Source: Microbotryomycetes sp. JL201
Lineage: Eukaryota > Basidiomycota > Microbotryomycetes
Length of the DNA: 64,000 nt
Assembly: GCA_033819885.1 (NCBI GenBank)
Contig: JAQYUZ010000001.1
Span: 682,001 to 746,000, forward strand
Reading direction: 5' to 3'
Shown here piece by piece: positions 22,925 through 33,753 of this stretch. A program made the translations under genes and the position numbers. Position 1 is the stretch's first letter, and every line of letters begins with the position of its first letter. A model generated the notes under the pieces. It had not been told where the DNA came from. It worked only from the letters and a program-made list of their open reading frames with translations, and did not search any database.

Positions 22925-23971
22925 CTACCGGTACAAGATGCTCGAGCCGCCAATGAGGACGAGCGCCGCCGTGATTGGAACAGCGACAAGCAGCGGGTGT
23001 GACAAGTGCTTTGACACTGACGCGAAAGAGCACGTCACACACCTCCAACCTGTTCATGAGCAGTCAGCGCAATTCCAACGTGGCACCAGGCTGTGGCGTA
23101 GCGAGCCGAGCCCACCTTCTGCCAAAGGCGTGTATGCGGCGGGTGAGTACAATGCAAAATACTGAATGGCGTTGGCTCCATTAAAGTAGCCGGGCGTGGC
23201 CGCCGCGCCGTAACCTCGCTCGTCGTATACTCGCAAAGTATATGACGCCTGAGCAAACGGGATCGCATTGGGTTCTTGTGCGTAGCTACAGGAGCAAGGA
23301 TGAAGAACGGGTCAGAGCAATGCTATGATGCAAGATGTGGATGTGGCAAAAGTCGACTGACGCCCAAGGGTCCCAGACGAGCTGCGTTTCTGATGCAGGG
23401 ATACCGGTCGTTGGTCCGACAGGGTACGTAAAGCTGTTGGCCGAGCAAAAGGCCTCGAACGTCAACGAAGACGGCGTGACACTGCGCGTGCGGAATCATG
23501 GTCAGTTCGCTGTGTTGAGTTGCCACAGCACGGAAAGCGCTGCGCGACTGACTAGAGGCTCGTGTAATTCCATCCGATCGTGATTGGGTTGCCCGAGGCG
23601 ATCTTGTAGTACGACACCGGATCTGTAATGGCTGGCTGCGTGTATGACAGTCCTCCGGCGCTGTGCAAACCATCACAGGCGATCGACGGTCAGCCAAACA
23701 CAGTCGCCCTTTACACCTTGCGGCCGCCTGCCACGCACGGTGCATCCTCAGGGATATCTCCTGATCCTTGCCCATTGTCTTGCCGCCTGACGCGCTCTCT
23801 GTGCTGGTCGACCGTCGCTCGCACCGCCGACGCCGCCGTCGACTCGCTCAACGGGCCTGGCGTGATTGTCGCACGAGCAGGCACACCCACAACGACAGCG
23901 GCTTGCACGACTCTGAAGCAGGTACATGTACATGCCACCAACGCGGCGAGGGTAGGCGAGACGACACGCAT
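22925..23971 (-). CDS. DUF7137 secreted or membrane-anchored protein
   Basis: Matches the fungal DUF7137 family (function unknown; extracellular or wall-associated by its signals). Exons on minus: 23971-23715, 23660-23553, 23481-23362, 23285-23116, 23049-22925 (259 residues). A signal peptide opens it (MRVVSPTLAALVACTC...VVQA). The domain follows: GGLSYTQPAITDPVSYYKIA, NPITIGWNYTSLYVTPSSLT, TYPVGPTTGIP, TQLVWDPWAY, ASYTLRVYDERG, IQYFALYSPAAYTPLAEGW, with a Cys pair CVTC. The last 25 residues are one hydrophobic span (HPLLVAVPITAALVLIGGSS) with a very short tail, so a type I or GPI-like anchor is expected. Intron 1 uses a GTAAAG donor to keep the frame. It diverges from the AMPK beta gene. Confidence 0.82.
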
Positions 23972-24646
23972 GGTTGGACCGCAAACAAGCTGCTGGTTCA
24001 GAGTTGTGCACCTGATTTCCAGAGGTGGATCCTAAGCTGAGGCAGGTGTCATAAATCTGGAAGACAGGCAAAACACTACATCCTGGTGCGCTCACCACAT
24101 GAAAATTTCCGCACGTAAATGACTATCACGCGCGAGTCGACTACGCGGCTCGCCTTTAACCTGCCAAAATCCTGCTCGACAGGCATCAACCTGGTTTGCC
24201 TGTCGAGCACAGCTGCGTTTCTCATTCTCGCAACGTCCTTTTGACGACAGCGGACTCGCTCCGAGCTCTTGTCAGCTTCGACGGACGAGTGTCTACGCCG
24301 ACATTCCGTTCTCGTCAGCCCGTCAGGCACGGCGTTGGGTCCTGAAGCAAAGGGGACGCGATCTCAGTAAGCTGATCTGCGCTGCCTGACGTCCGGGTTA
24401 TGACTGCTGTGCATTGCCCGCGAGGGGCCCGCCGGCACCTGGGGACTGCCTCGCACACGTCGGTACCGCTGGATCAACAACAGCGTCACAACGCAGATCG
24501 GCTACGAGCACGGTTGCTGACGTCCTGCGCTTTGTCTGTATCGCAGACAACGAGTGCTTTCGTCCTGCGGCCACGCGCCTGACATCATACTCGACGCTCA
24601 ACAAGGCTCGTAGCTATAGCGGCGCGCATACACACCGTACTTCAGC
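23972..24646. other. Divergent promoter region with a perfect inverted repeat
   Basis: 675 bp between the DUF7137 gene (-) and the AMPK beta gene (+). It must carry both promoters and 5' UTRs. It contains a perfect 12-bp inverted repeat (listed separately). No gene seen. Confidence 0.5.
24173..24209. repeat. Perfect inverted repeat, 12-bp arms, 13-nt spacer
   Basis: Arms TGCTCGACAGGC (24173-24184) and GCCTGTCGAGCA (24198-24209) around a 13-nt spacer, in the divergent promoter upstream of the AMPK beta gene. Could be a cruciform, an RNA hairpin in a leader, or a dimeric factor site. Confidence 0.8.
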
Positions 24647-26770
24647 ATGGGAAATAGCCAGTCGTCCAATGGTCCGGGCTCGTCGCGGCATTCTCGGGCC
24701 TCGAGCATGGCTTCACCCCGGATGCGCAACGTCGGCCTGCCAGACGACCACGCACAACACAACAAACAAACCTCGAGCCCAAAGTCAAGCGGCAGGAGAA
24801 AGAAATCGATAGAACTGTCCGACGTCGATCCGGCGCTCAACTTTAGCAAGACTGACGCCGCCTCAAAGCTGAGCGGCGCCAGGCGGAAACTTGCAGACCG
24901 TGTCGGCGGAGAGATTATTGTCGACGAAGACGACGCAGAAATTGACACGGGAACGCTTCGAGGTGCCATGCAAGGCAAGGCAGAGCACGTCGTCTATGGA
25001 CCGAGACGAGACGATGGGGCTCTGCCAAAGCTGACAGACCCGGCAACGCTCGCTGCGAGCAAGGCGCCTGCGCGGCCGACGACAATCGCACTCCCCTCTC
25101 CACACCTTGCCATGCCGTCTCCTATTGACCCCGACGACACTACGCACCCGGGATTCCAGAGCTCGCCGCGACTCACCTCGGAAGTTATCATGTCCCAAGA
25201 TCGCATGCCAGTCTTGTCTTCGCCTATCAGGGATGAGACGGGCACTGGCGGATCTAACCCATTCGAACAGTCTATGGGGAACACACGGATAGTCAGAGCC
25301 AAAGTCGATACGCCAACTTCATTGTCGCAGGCTGCGTCGGCCATCTTCACTCCAGATGACGCCTCATTACTACCACCCACAACGTCTCCTCCATATCCGT
25401 CGTCGCCACACCCACCGACAGAGACCATCACAGCGCCAGCGATCCCCTCGGAAACTTTGCCCATTTCGGCAGCCGATATTCCGTCGGGGACATCCGTCAT
25501 TGGATCTCCGCTTGGATCACCACCAGGAACGACTCCTGACGGTGTGCCTTCACCTGCCGTGCTGCTACCACCACGCCTCATTAATGCGCCTGTCGCTGCG
25601 ATTCCAATCCCGCTCAAGAGCGTGCCGTCGGCGACCATCGCAGCCAATCTCATGGCGGCTGCGGTTGACTTGGGTGCAGGTGACGAGGGAGTGCCTACGC
25701 TGATCAAGTGGCAAGACGAAGATGGGCAGCGTCGGGCGTCGGGCGACAGGCCTGCGAGAGGGCCAAAAGAAGTTTTTGTGACTGGCACGTTCGCAAAGGG
25801 CTGGAAAGTCAAGGTCGAATTGCGGAAATCAGAGTGCGTCTTTGATTCTGGAGCATTGACCCCCGAAAGCTGAGTGACTGACACACGGGCATGCGTGCGT
25901 TCGACAGCCCGTCCGATTTTTCGGCGTTGATCTCGCTTCCGCCGGGGCCGCATCGATTAAAATTTATTGTCGACGGCGACTGGAAGGCTTCGAAGCATCT
26001 ACCGGTTGCTACAGACGCCGATGGCAACCTGATCAATTACCTCCAAGTCAACCCTGCATCTTCCAGACTCGCCGCGGGTTTGTGGAATGCAGCACATGCG
26101 AGCTCTGGTACTGCGACCCCTAGTCATCAGCAGACGGGTACGACGCCTCTGGGAACGCCATCCGGCACGAGCAGCGTGCCTCCGACCGCGCCGCTCTCTT
26201 TCCCGGGCTTTGAGGATGAAGAGCCTTTGGTGCAGCTGGAAGCCGATGCCGATGACGAAGAGTGGACGCAAGAGATTCCGCCCGAACTCGTCGAGTGGGG
26301 CGAATGGGAAGCAGAGCGTGATGCCATCGAAGCAGCTGCGCCTCCTGACGGTCCTGCGCCCCAGCTTCCTCCGCCGCCCGCAAGTTCTGGGGTGCCTCCT
26401 CCGTCGCTGCCGGCTCAGCTCGAGAAAGGACCCCTCAACCATGCAGCTTACGTCACACAGGGATCCGGAGATGACAACTCGATCCTGCCCAAACCGGACC
26501 ACTCTGTCATCAATCATTTGGCGGCGAGTCCGATCAAGGGCGGATTCCTTAGCGTGGGCGTGACAACGAGGTACAAGCGGAAGGTGTGTCCAGGTCGTGA
26601 TGCCAGGCAGAGTGCCTGTGACTGACTCGAGCGTCGCTTCGTTCGGGGCCTTTTCAGTTTGTCACTGTCGTAAGTATATCGACGTTTCCAGTTTCGGCCA
26701 GGCGGATACTGACCATTGATTGACTATGGCGCAGGTGTACTACAAAGCCTTACCGTCCAACAGACCTTAG
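24647..26770 (+). CDS. AMPK/SNF1 kinase beta subunit
   Basis: The beta subunit (yeast Gal83/Sip1/Sip2, fission yeast Amk2) scaffolds the energy-sensing SNF1 kinase and binds glycogen-like glucans. Exons: 24647-25833, 25908-26583, 26658-26669, 26735-26770 (636 residues). MGNSQSS at the start is a likely N-myristoylation signal. After ~370 disordered Pro/Ser-rich residues comes the CBM48 domain: KEVFVTGTFAKGWKVKVELR, LISLPPGPHRLKFIVDGDW, INYLQV. The ASC domain closes the protein: EWTQEIPPELVEWGEW, PAQLEKGPLNH, VINHLAASPIKGGFLSVG, then TRYKRKFVTVVYYKALP. The third exon is a 12-nt microexon coding FVTV. Intron 2 lies between RK and FV. Confidence 0.93.
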
Positions 26771-27077
26771 CCGACGTGCCCAAGCTTTGTCACTCGAGTT
26801 TGCCTCGTCACTCTCGCATTCCTGCTACTGTAGATACCCTTCGTTTTATCTGGCACAACTTTTCTATCTTGTCGAGTCGCTTGCTCTCCCAGTCCAACGC
26901 TTTTTTTGTCTCCCTTTACTGTTTTATTATTGCGAATGTACATCTCGTGTGCAAGAAGAGTACAGACCGAGATTCGAGACGTGATCACGTGAACGAGCTC
27001 GGCGTTTGCGCGTCACTCGAGCTGCCTCGGCTTTGCCTTGCAAACACTACGCTTACGACACCGCCAAGAGCCGCGGC
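26771..27077. other. Short intergenic region
   Basis: 307 bp, T-rich in the middle, between two genes on the same strand. Serves as 3' UTR and promoter; no gene seen. Confidence 0.5.
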
Positions 27078-28659
27078 ATGTCGGCCGCACGTTCGAGGAA
27101 TCCTACGTCCTTGTACAACGTGCCGATTCGAGACCGGCCTAGACCGTCGTTTGTTGCACAAGCTGGATTGCTCTTGTTCTACAGCGTCTTTTTGGCTCTC
27201 ATCCTTGTCCTTCACGCGTTTCAACTGGTCGTTTGTCTGCCCCTGTCCTTGTTATTGCCCAAGAGAGTATATCGAGGCTTGATTGCACATACAAAGGACG
27301 CATTCGGGGCCGTTTTACTGTTGATCGTCCAAGGCTTTGGACCGAGCGAGTTGCACTTGACGGCAGGACGAGGCATAGATTTGGACAGGGTGTGCAAGAT
27401 CGACAAGGACGGCAATGTCGTTGGTTTCAACTTTGACAAGCAAGCAGGTAAGCGTGTCTCGGCCGAGAAGGACGAGGGAATCCGCTTGGGTTTCGAAGTT
27501 GGCGTTGCTGGGCTGATGGTGGTTTGACATCTTGTTTCAGTGTGGATTGCGAATCATCAGGTGGGTCGGTACGACAATTGACAAGAAATCGATAACTGAC
27601 AACAGTCATGCCTGCAGCAATATGCCGATTGGATCTATGCGTGGCAAGCTTAGACGTGGATCTGTACTGTCCGTCCTCCTGACGGGATCCCCACTTCACG
27701 CAGGATCATGTTCTTGCTGGCAGACCTTGGTAGTGGCATCATCATTATCCTGAAAGCGTCACTGAGGTGGGCGCCAATCGTCGGACCGGCAAGTTGCCAC
27801 AACCTGTACGCGAGTGCTTTGTGCTGACGAATTCCGCACAGGCAATGCAACTGTTTCAGTTCATCTTTGTCGACAAGAAGCATGCCTTGCAAGAAGGCGG
27901 CTTGCTTCAAGTTGCAGAGAATGCCGTCGCCTGGAATCGGCCGTTTCAACTGTTGCTCTTCCCAGAAGGCACGCTCGTTTCTCGTTTAACGAGACCGAAA
28001 AGCGCCTCGTTTGCCAAAACTTCCGCTATAGTAAGACCTCGAGCTCTGATCATCTGTACATTGTGCGACCCGCTGATTTGCTGCCGTCGGTCTCGCAGGA
28101 AGATCTCAAAAATACACTGTTGCCGCGGTCGACAGGCTTGTTGTATTGTCTACGGACGCTATCGCTCGCCATGCCCGACTTGTCAGTGTACGACCTGACA
28201 ATAGGATACGATGGCGTACCCGCTGCCGGCTACGCTCAAGACTACTTTACACTCAAAACCATCTTTGGTTTGAGGACACCTCCTCCTCGAGTGCACCTAC
28301 ATTTGAGACGGTACGACGTGCGAGATGTACCCATAGGACAAGTTCGACCAGACCGGACGGCAGTGCAGCTCGAACGAGACGTGACCGAGCAAGAAAGAAC
28401 AGCGTTTCAGCAATGGACGCTCGATAAATGGAGAGAAAAGGACAAATTTATGCAATCATTTTACGAGACTGGCTCGTTCCAAAAAGTTTCCAAAGAAGAA
28501 GCGGCGAGTGGCGTCGCCAAGGTGAGCGATCATGGTGCAGTGGCGACTCGGGTGGTGCGGGTGAGGATGAGAGGGAAAGACGTGGCGAGGATTGTGTCGA
28601 CTGTACTCGGTTTGGCCATCTGGGTACGGGCGATCCGATGGCTGCTGTCGCCGTTGTAG
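27078..28659 (+). CDS. Lysophospholipid acyltransferase B (LCLAT1/CST26-like)
   Basis: Paralogue of acyltransferase A, in opposite orientation. Six exons: 27078-27447, 27541-27560, 27618-27643, 27704-27788, 27842-28030, 28099-28659 (416 residues). One membrane span near the start (LLLFYSVFLALILVLHAFQL). The catalytic block is VWIANHQ|QYADWIYAW, with HX4D completed across an intron. The second block is intact, FPEGT. The family tail follows: LLPRSTGLLYCLRTL, DLSVYDLTIGYDG, HLHLRRYDVRDVPIG, and a C-terminal hydrophobic segment. Introns 3 and 4 begin GCAAGC and GCAAGT, so two successive GC-AG introns; both joints restore conserved sequence (YAW|IMFLLADL and IVGP|AMQLFQFIFV). This is the copy more likely to be a normal enzyme. 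Confidence 0.87.
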
Positions 28660-29029
28660 ACCAATCTTTGGAAACGTGACGTTTGATTCCAGATCAGAGT
28701 TATCGGATGGAGTTGTGCATTACGACATGTGCTCAAACGTGAACCGACTGCGCATCTGGTCCAAACGCGGCAGCTCGGCCGCGCCGAGTCCCGTCCCGCG
28801 TCTCTGAACGCTCGCGGCTGTCCAACTCGCGCCGTCGCCGGATCGCTTCGGTCGCTTCTCCGTCACTCGTTTGCCCTTTGCTCGACGCGACTCGACGCGA
28901 CTGTGCTCGTGCGCGATCAGAATCACGGCCTCGACTTGGCCAGTCAACAAACTCTCGCGCCCAGATCAGCTTTGTTCCGACACGCTCGTTTGCGTTTTCT
29001 CTCTTTCGTTCAGCTTACACGAGCACACC
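28660..29029. other. Promoter region of the M43 protease gene
   Basis: 370 bp. Contains a perfect tandem 10-bp duplication (CTCGACGCGA twice, 28881-28900) and a pyrimidine-rich stretch before the start codon. No gene seen. Confidence 0.5.
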
Positions 29030-30213
29030 ATGTGGTCCTCTCTGCTTGCGCTCGTGCTCTGCGGCGCGTCATTCGTCGCTGTAGAGGCACAGCAGACGGT
29101 CCGTGCGCCGTCGACGCTCGACTTTGGCAAGAATGCGACCGCAAAGAGCACACAACTGCCACCGGGCAAGCACCCTCTGCACAACGATCAGCCGACATAC
29201 GATTTCTGGGGCAGGCAAGATCACGCCGAGGTCCAACAAGGGACGATGAGAACAGCCCAAGGCGCGACAGCTGCAGCATGCCCCGTCTACAACGACCAAA
29301 CCATCACAGTCTCGGTCACGTTCATCGTGCATTACTACAGCAACCCTCAAGGCTCAAAGATGCGCAATCACGGCTACCTGAGCGATTGGGACATTCGTCA
29401 GGGCATGAACCAACTAAACAAGGATTATGCACAGTACAAACCGCGAATTAAATTTCAATTGAGCTCGACCGGCGTCAAGTATGTCGTCTTTAACAGAATA
29501 GCAGACTGGAACAACTTTATCGTGACGCCGCCGTCAACGTCTGACGAGTTTGAGATCGTTCAAAAGATTGCAAACACGGCGCGCGGCCCTGCCAACAAGC
29601 GACCTGCAGGCTCAATGAAAGAGTTGTTTGTGTATACGGTAAAAGGCATGACAGAAGGCACAATTGCGTTTTCGTACATTCCATCGTCGTCGACGCCGTT
29701 TGACGTGGACGGCATCTATTACAACCAAGATTACTGGAACAGGTCACCGAACGACATCAACAGGTACTACCCTCATGCATTCACTCACGAGACGGGTCAT
29801 TGGTTGTCATTGTATCACACGTTCGAAGGAGGTTGCAGCGCAGGCAACACGGCCACCACGGGCGACTTTGTCACAGACACGCCACCATGGCAAGACGACT
29901 CGGACGGTCGAACGAAATCATGTGCTGCTTATTCGGCTTACGGGTACAGCGAAAAGACTATTTTAAATCCTTGCGGAGGAACAAGGGCGCAAGCCATCAC
30001 GTCAATCATGAATTTCATGTCTTACAGCTACGCCAAATGCATGACGGCTTTCACTCCGCGTGAGCAACGAAAAAATCCAACCTTGTACACGGGGGGGCCC
30101 TACGTCTGACTTGATGTTCTTAATGTTTCTTTCTTACAGTGCAACGCAAGCGCGCATGGAACGCCGCCGTCAAATTCAGAGGGTTCGTGCCAAAATGTGG
30201 AAAGGTTGTGTAA
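29030..30213 (+). CDS. Secreted M43-family (pappalysin/MEP1-like) metalloprotease
   Basis: Extracellular zinc endopeptidase by family. Two exons, 29030-30059 and 30140-30213, give 367 residues. A clear signal peptide ends near VAVEAQ (residue ~20), followed by a probable propeptide. The zinc site HETGHWLSLYH starts at residue 253; the usual Gly eight residues in is Ser here. FVTDTPPWQDD and the Met-turn region MNFMSYSYAKCMTAFTP follow, as in the family. The second exon gives LQRKRAWNAAVKFRGFV to the C-terminus; reading through the intron would instead end at 30109 with an unconserved tail. Six or so Cys after the zinc site are consistent with disulfides. Confidence 0.87.
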
Positions 30214-30470
30214 TCTTCGGCGGCACCCAGAGTCACAATGTACATTTGTCAGAATACTACATCCTCTTCAATCAACCGGAAACTAGCATTTGCCTCCCTC
30301 AAATTTTTGAAACAAGAACGCTGCAAAGCAGCGAGAGCGAATGTTGTGCGAAATACATAGAAAAGCAAGTTGGTTCGAGCGGATTCTCGCAGAACAAAAT
30401 TAAATGTTTTTTTTTTAAGGGGGTGGGGGAAAGGGATTGATTAGGAAAGAGGAGAGGGGTGGAACGACTG

Positions 30471-33037
30471 TTAATGCCTCCAACTGCCAGCGGTACCAGC
30501 TCCACCTCCGCCACCTCCTCCATTAGCCGACGTTCCCGTTGACGCTTCGTAATCTTCAACAAACCTTTGCAGAGCTGCCAAGCCTTGCTGTTTGACGACA
30601 GTCGTGTCCGTCTCTGGCGAAAACACTCGAGTCGCTCGAACGAGCGGCGGACCGTCACCCGTGCCTGATCCGGTCGAAGTGAACCGGGCGGCAGCAGAGT
30701 TGCGGATAGCCAAGCGTGGAGACACGGCCCCGGACGATTGACCTCCGGCGCCAGCCGCAGCAGCCGCGGCTTGTTGTTGCTGTTGCAATGTCGGCAGTCC
30801 TGAAGTGTTCAGTCGTAACCCGCGCGACGTGCCTGTGCCCGAACCAGACGACATTTCACTCAGCACGGCCGTCGCTCGAGTTTGACGGGGCGAAGTGGGC
30901 ACGTAGCGAGACCCGCTACCAGATCGAGCTTTGGGCGGACTCGAACCCATGATAGCCACGCGAGGTGTCGAAGACCCGCTGCTGCTGCTGCTACCCGCGC
31001 CGCGGCCATGTGATTGCCTGTCGTACGCCGCTGAACTCTGACTTTGACTCCGACTTCTCGCAGGACTTGTGGACGCAGACTGACGCAAATTGATTGGCGG
31101 TCTATCATCGTCGTCCTCATTATCGCTGCTGTTTGTCTCGTCCTCGTCGTCGCCGTCACGGCTGCTCGCATCTCCCCTTCGCTCGTACGTCGCGCCGGAG
31201 CTGCTTGAAGCCGATTGTTTACCGAGCACGTCTGCAGTTTTGAGCTCTCTCAAGCTAGACTGCCTCTGTCGCAGATCGTCTTTTCGCGCAGCGGCCTGCG
31301 CCGACTTGCTCACGTCCAGAGGTACAGCTTGACCCGAAGTGCCAGATGCACGCCTCGTCGCCTTTGCCAAATTTCTGGCGTATCGACTGATGCCAGGGTG
31401 GGCATCCCAAGCGTTGACGAACGGTTTGAAGCCGTCTTGCCTCGACGGTGGCTCGGGCGGTGGAGACGGTGCCCTCAATGTCGGAAACTCGCGCGCTGGC
31501 GGAGGTTGCTTCACAGTCGCAGCAAGATTCTCTGCCTCTTTCGACTTTGTGTCGTAATCTTTTTCCCATGGAAAGACTGGTTTGACCGCTTGTGGGTTCG
31601 GTTGCGAGCTCATAATGTCCTTGTACCAGTCGTGCGTCGATGCAGGCACTGGCGCATACGACGTCGGAGGCTCGAACCTCTGTTTCTGCCGTCGCTTTGA
31701 CGGATCGTCCCACATGTTGTCGTAATGACCCGTAATGGGTTCGCGCATCTGGAACTGGTTCGGATCCCGCGGGGGTGACGACCTTGAAGGGTCCCATGTC
31801 AATTTTGGCGGCGAGTCTCGTCCGCCAGTCGATTCCGACCCTGGAATAGCCACGACACCGGAAGAAGACGTCGTCGTGTGATGTTGCGAGGGATCTTGCT
31901 TGCGGGCAGGCATCTCATGCCGAGGCAACTCGCTGTAAGTTGATCTGAACGTGCTTGGCGGTACAATGACTTTTGACGCAACGTCATGGGTCAAAGTGAC
32001 GCCAAAATGCCTCTCGTAGACGTCGTACCATTGATTGACGAGGCCGTAATAGTCCTTGACGGCTGATTCTGGATCGTACGTCGCTCGGTAACCACGTTTC
32101 CACGGTTTGTCGTTTCCGATGAAATGTAGCACTGCAATATCGGAGCCGTGTCTCTTGTATGCGGGAGCATAGCTTCGAGTAACATGCATCATAGTCAGCA
32201 TTTGCGATCTTGTTCAAGCGAACTAGGAAGCCTTGCAAGCTCACGTGTAGTAAGCCGAAGGGGTGACATTGTATTTGAAACTGAGTCTGTGCCAATTGCT
32301 GAAATAGTCATTGAGCAAGCCTTGATCTCCTCCGTCCCAGCTGCCTCTGTCCGACATCATGGCGATGAGCTCGTTAAAGGTGTCCTTGCTCGGCCTTGTG
32401 AGCATGACGCCCGAGTTGAAAGCGTCAGGCCATCCAATGTCTGGCGCGGCGGCAAATGCTGCGTCGACGTTGAACAAGTCGGAGATCTTGCGCAGGATCA
32501 ACGTGTCTGCGTCGAGAAAGAGTACTTTTTCGTATTGGGTCAACCGAAACAGATGCAATTTTGTGAGGGATGCGGACAGATCCCGCCGACCTGTGCGAGT
32601 TGACGATCGTGGTTAGCGAGACACTCGTATGTATGCGTGCTGCGAGCGTGGGGGCCGAACGCGGAGCCGACGAGCGGCGACCAGGCGATGGCATCGCGTC
32701 GGCATCTCGTGCGCGAGAGCGGGAGACCCAAGCCGTGTACGTGGGAGCGAGACGGTGAGAAGGACACGGCAATCACAAGCTTACCGAGCAAGTCGAGGTT
32801 GGCCCAGCTGTCTGATTCAATCTGTTGAACGCCAACGACACGGTCGAACGTGTTCTGGAGCGCCTTGATCGCGCGCTGGGACACGGTCTCTGGCGTGACG
32901 ATGCAGACCGTGTCGAACTGTTTGCGCAAGCCGCCCTCGACATCGAGCAAGCTCGCGTGCGAGACGAGCACGCCGGGCAGGTACGAGTCGGACGTGAGCA
33001 GGTGCACGACGGCATGCCTGCTGTCGGTCCCGGCCAT
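30471..33037 (-). CDS. Glycogenin-like glucosyltransferase (GT8)
   Basis: Glycogenin primes glycogen by self-glucosylating a Tyr and then binds glycogen synthase. Exons on minus: 33037-32785, 32590-32245, 32172-30471 (766 residues). GT8 core: AVVHLLTSDSYLPGVLVSHA, DLSASLTKLHLFRLTQYEKV, the metal-binding DADTLIL, GWPDAFNSGVM, GGDQGLLNDYF, and VLHFIGNDKPW. Intron 1 is 194 bp. The C-terminal ~500 residues are disordered, with short ordered-looking patches such as FPWEKDY and FKPFVNAWDAHPGISRYARN, which resemble the conserved fungal glycogenin tail, a Gln/Ala run and a final SWRH. It lies 257 bp from the M43 gene, tail to tail. Confidence 0.9.
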
Positions 33038-33753
33038 CTGCTACCGTCGACCAAGCTAGCTCGCGTCTGTGCGCCGTCGTGTCTGTACTTGGACGCGGAG
33101 CGAGCGAGCGAGTGCGGGTTGGCTGCGTTCGCGAAGCGAGCCGTCAGCGACAGTGCAAGTCTTTCGAGACTAAGCAAGTGCAGCAACGAACAAACGTCCG
33201 AGTCTGTCAGCTTGGCTCCTCACCCTTGTCCAAGTCCTCTTGAGCACGCTATCCTTGCGCTCAAGCCGGTCAAAAACAAAACGCCAACTGCGCTCGCCCG
33301 GCGTTCCCGCAGCCGTCAAGTCGAACTGATCGGCGATGGATGTAGTCGGAGAGTAAACGCCCACGCTACACGGTCGAGTCAGAAGTATTCTCGTGCAGTC
33401 GTCTCTGTTGTGTACTGTCGTGGGCGCAAACTAGTCGCGCCGGTTCAGTCAATCGACAAAGAATTAAAAAAGACGGGCCCAAGAATTGAACATGTTGGGG
33501 GAAAAAAACGAGAACGGGCCGCCGCCCGGGACAAGCTCAAGTTGCGGAGGACCACAAGACCGGTCACAAATAATCGTACAGCTTGTGTAAGCTCGGAAAC
33601 AAGAGCCGGCTTAGATCATTCACTCGCAAACTTTCATGCGAGACGCCACACTCCGGGCCCGCAAGCAGCCCACGAAACTGGTTGCGATTTGCAAGATCAC
33701 CGGATGAAATCCAGCACAAAGGTCGTCGCGATATCGACGGTTAATGTTCTCCA
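33038..33753. other. Intergenic, no gene seen
   Basis: 716 bp upstream of glycogenin and downstream of QNG1 (both on minus). Several open frames exist but none shows motif or splice support. A-rich patches around 33460-33520. Confidence 0.5.

Noticed and set aside
24994-25953. 319-codon antisense frame over AMPK beta
   Set aside because: Shadow of a Ser/Pro/Thr-rich coding region; runs across a real exon-intron border.
27541-27660. Acyltransferase B with the exon starting at TCATGCCTGCAG (first acceptor)
   Set aside because: It would give eight residues between the catalytic His and Asp; the next CAG acceptor at 27617 restores HX4D.
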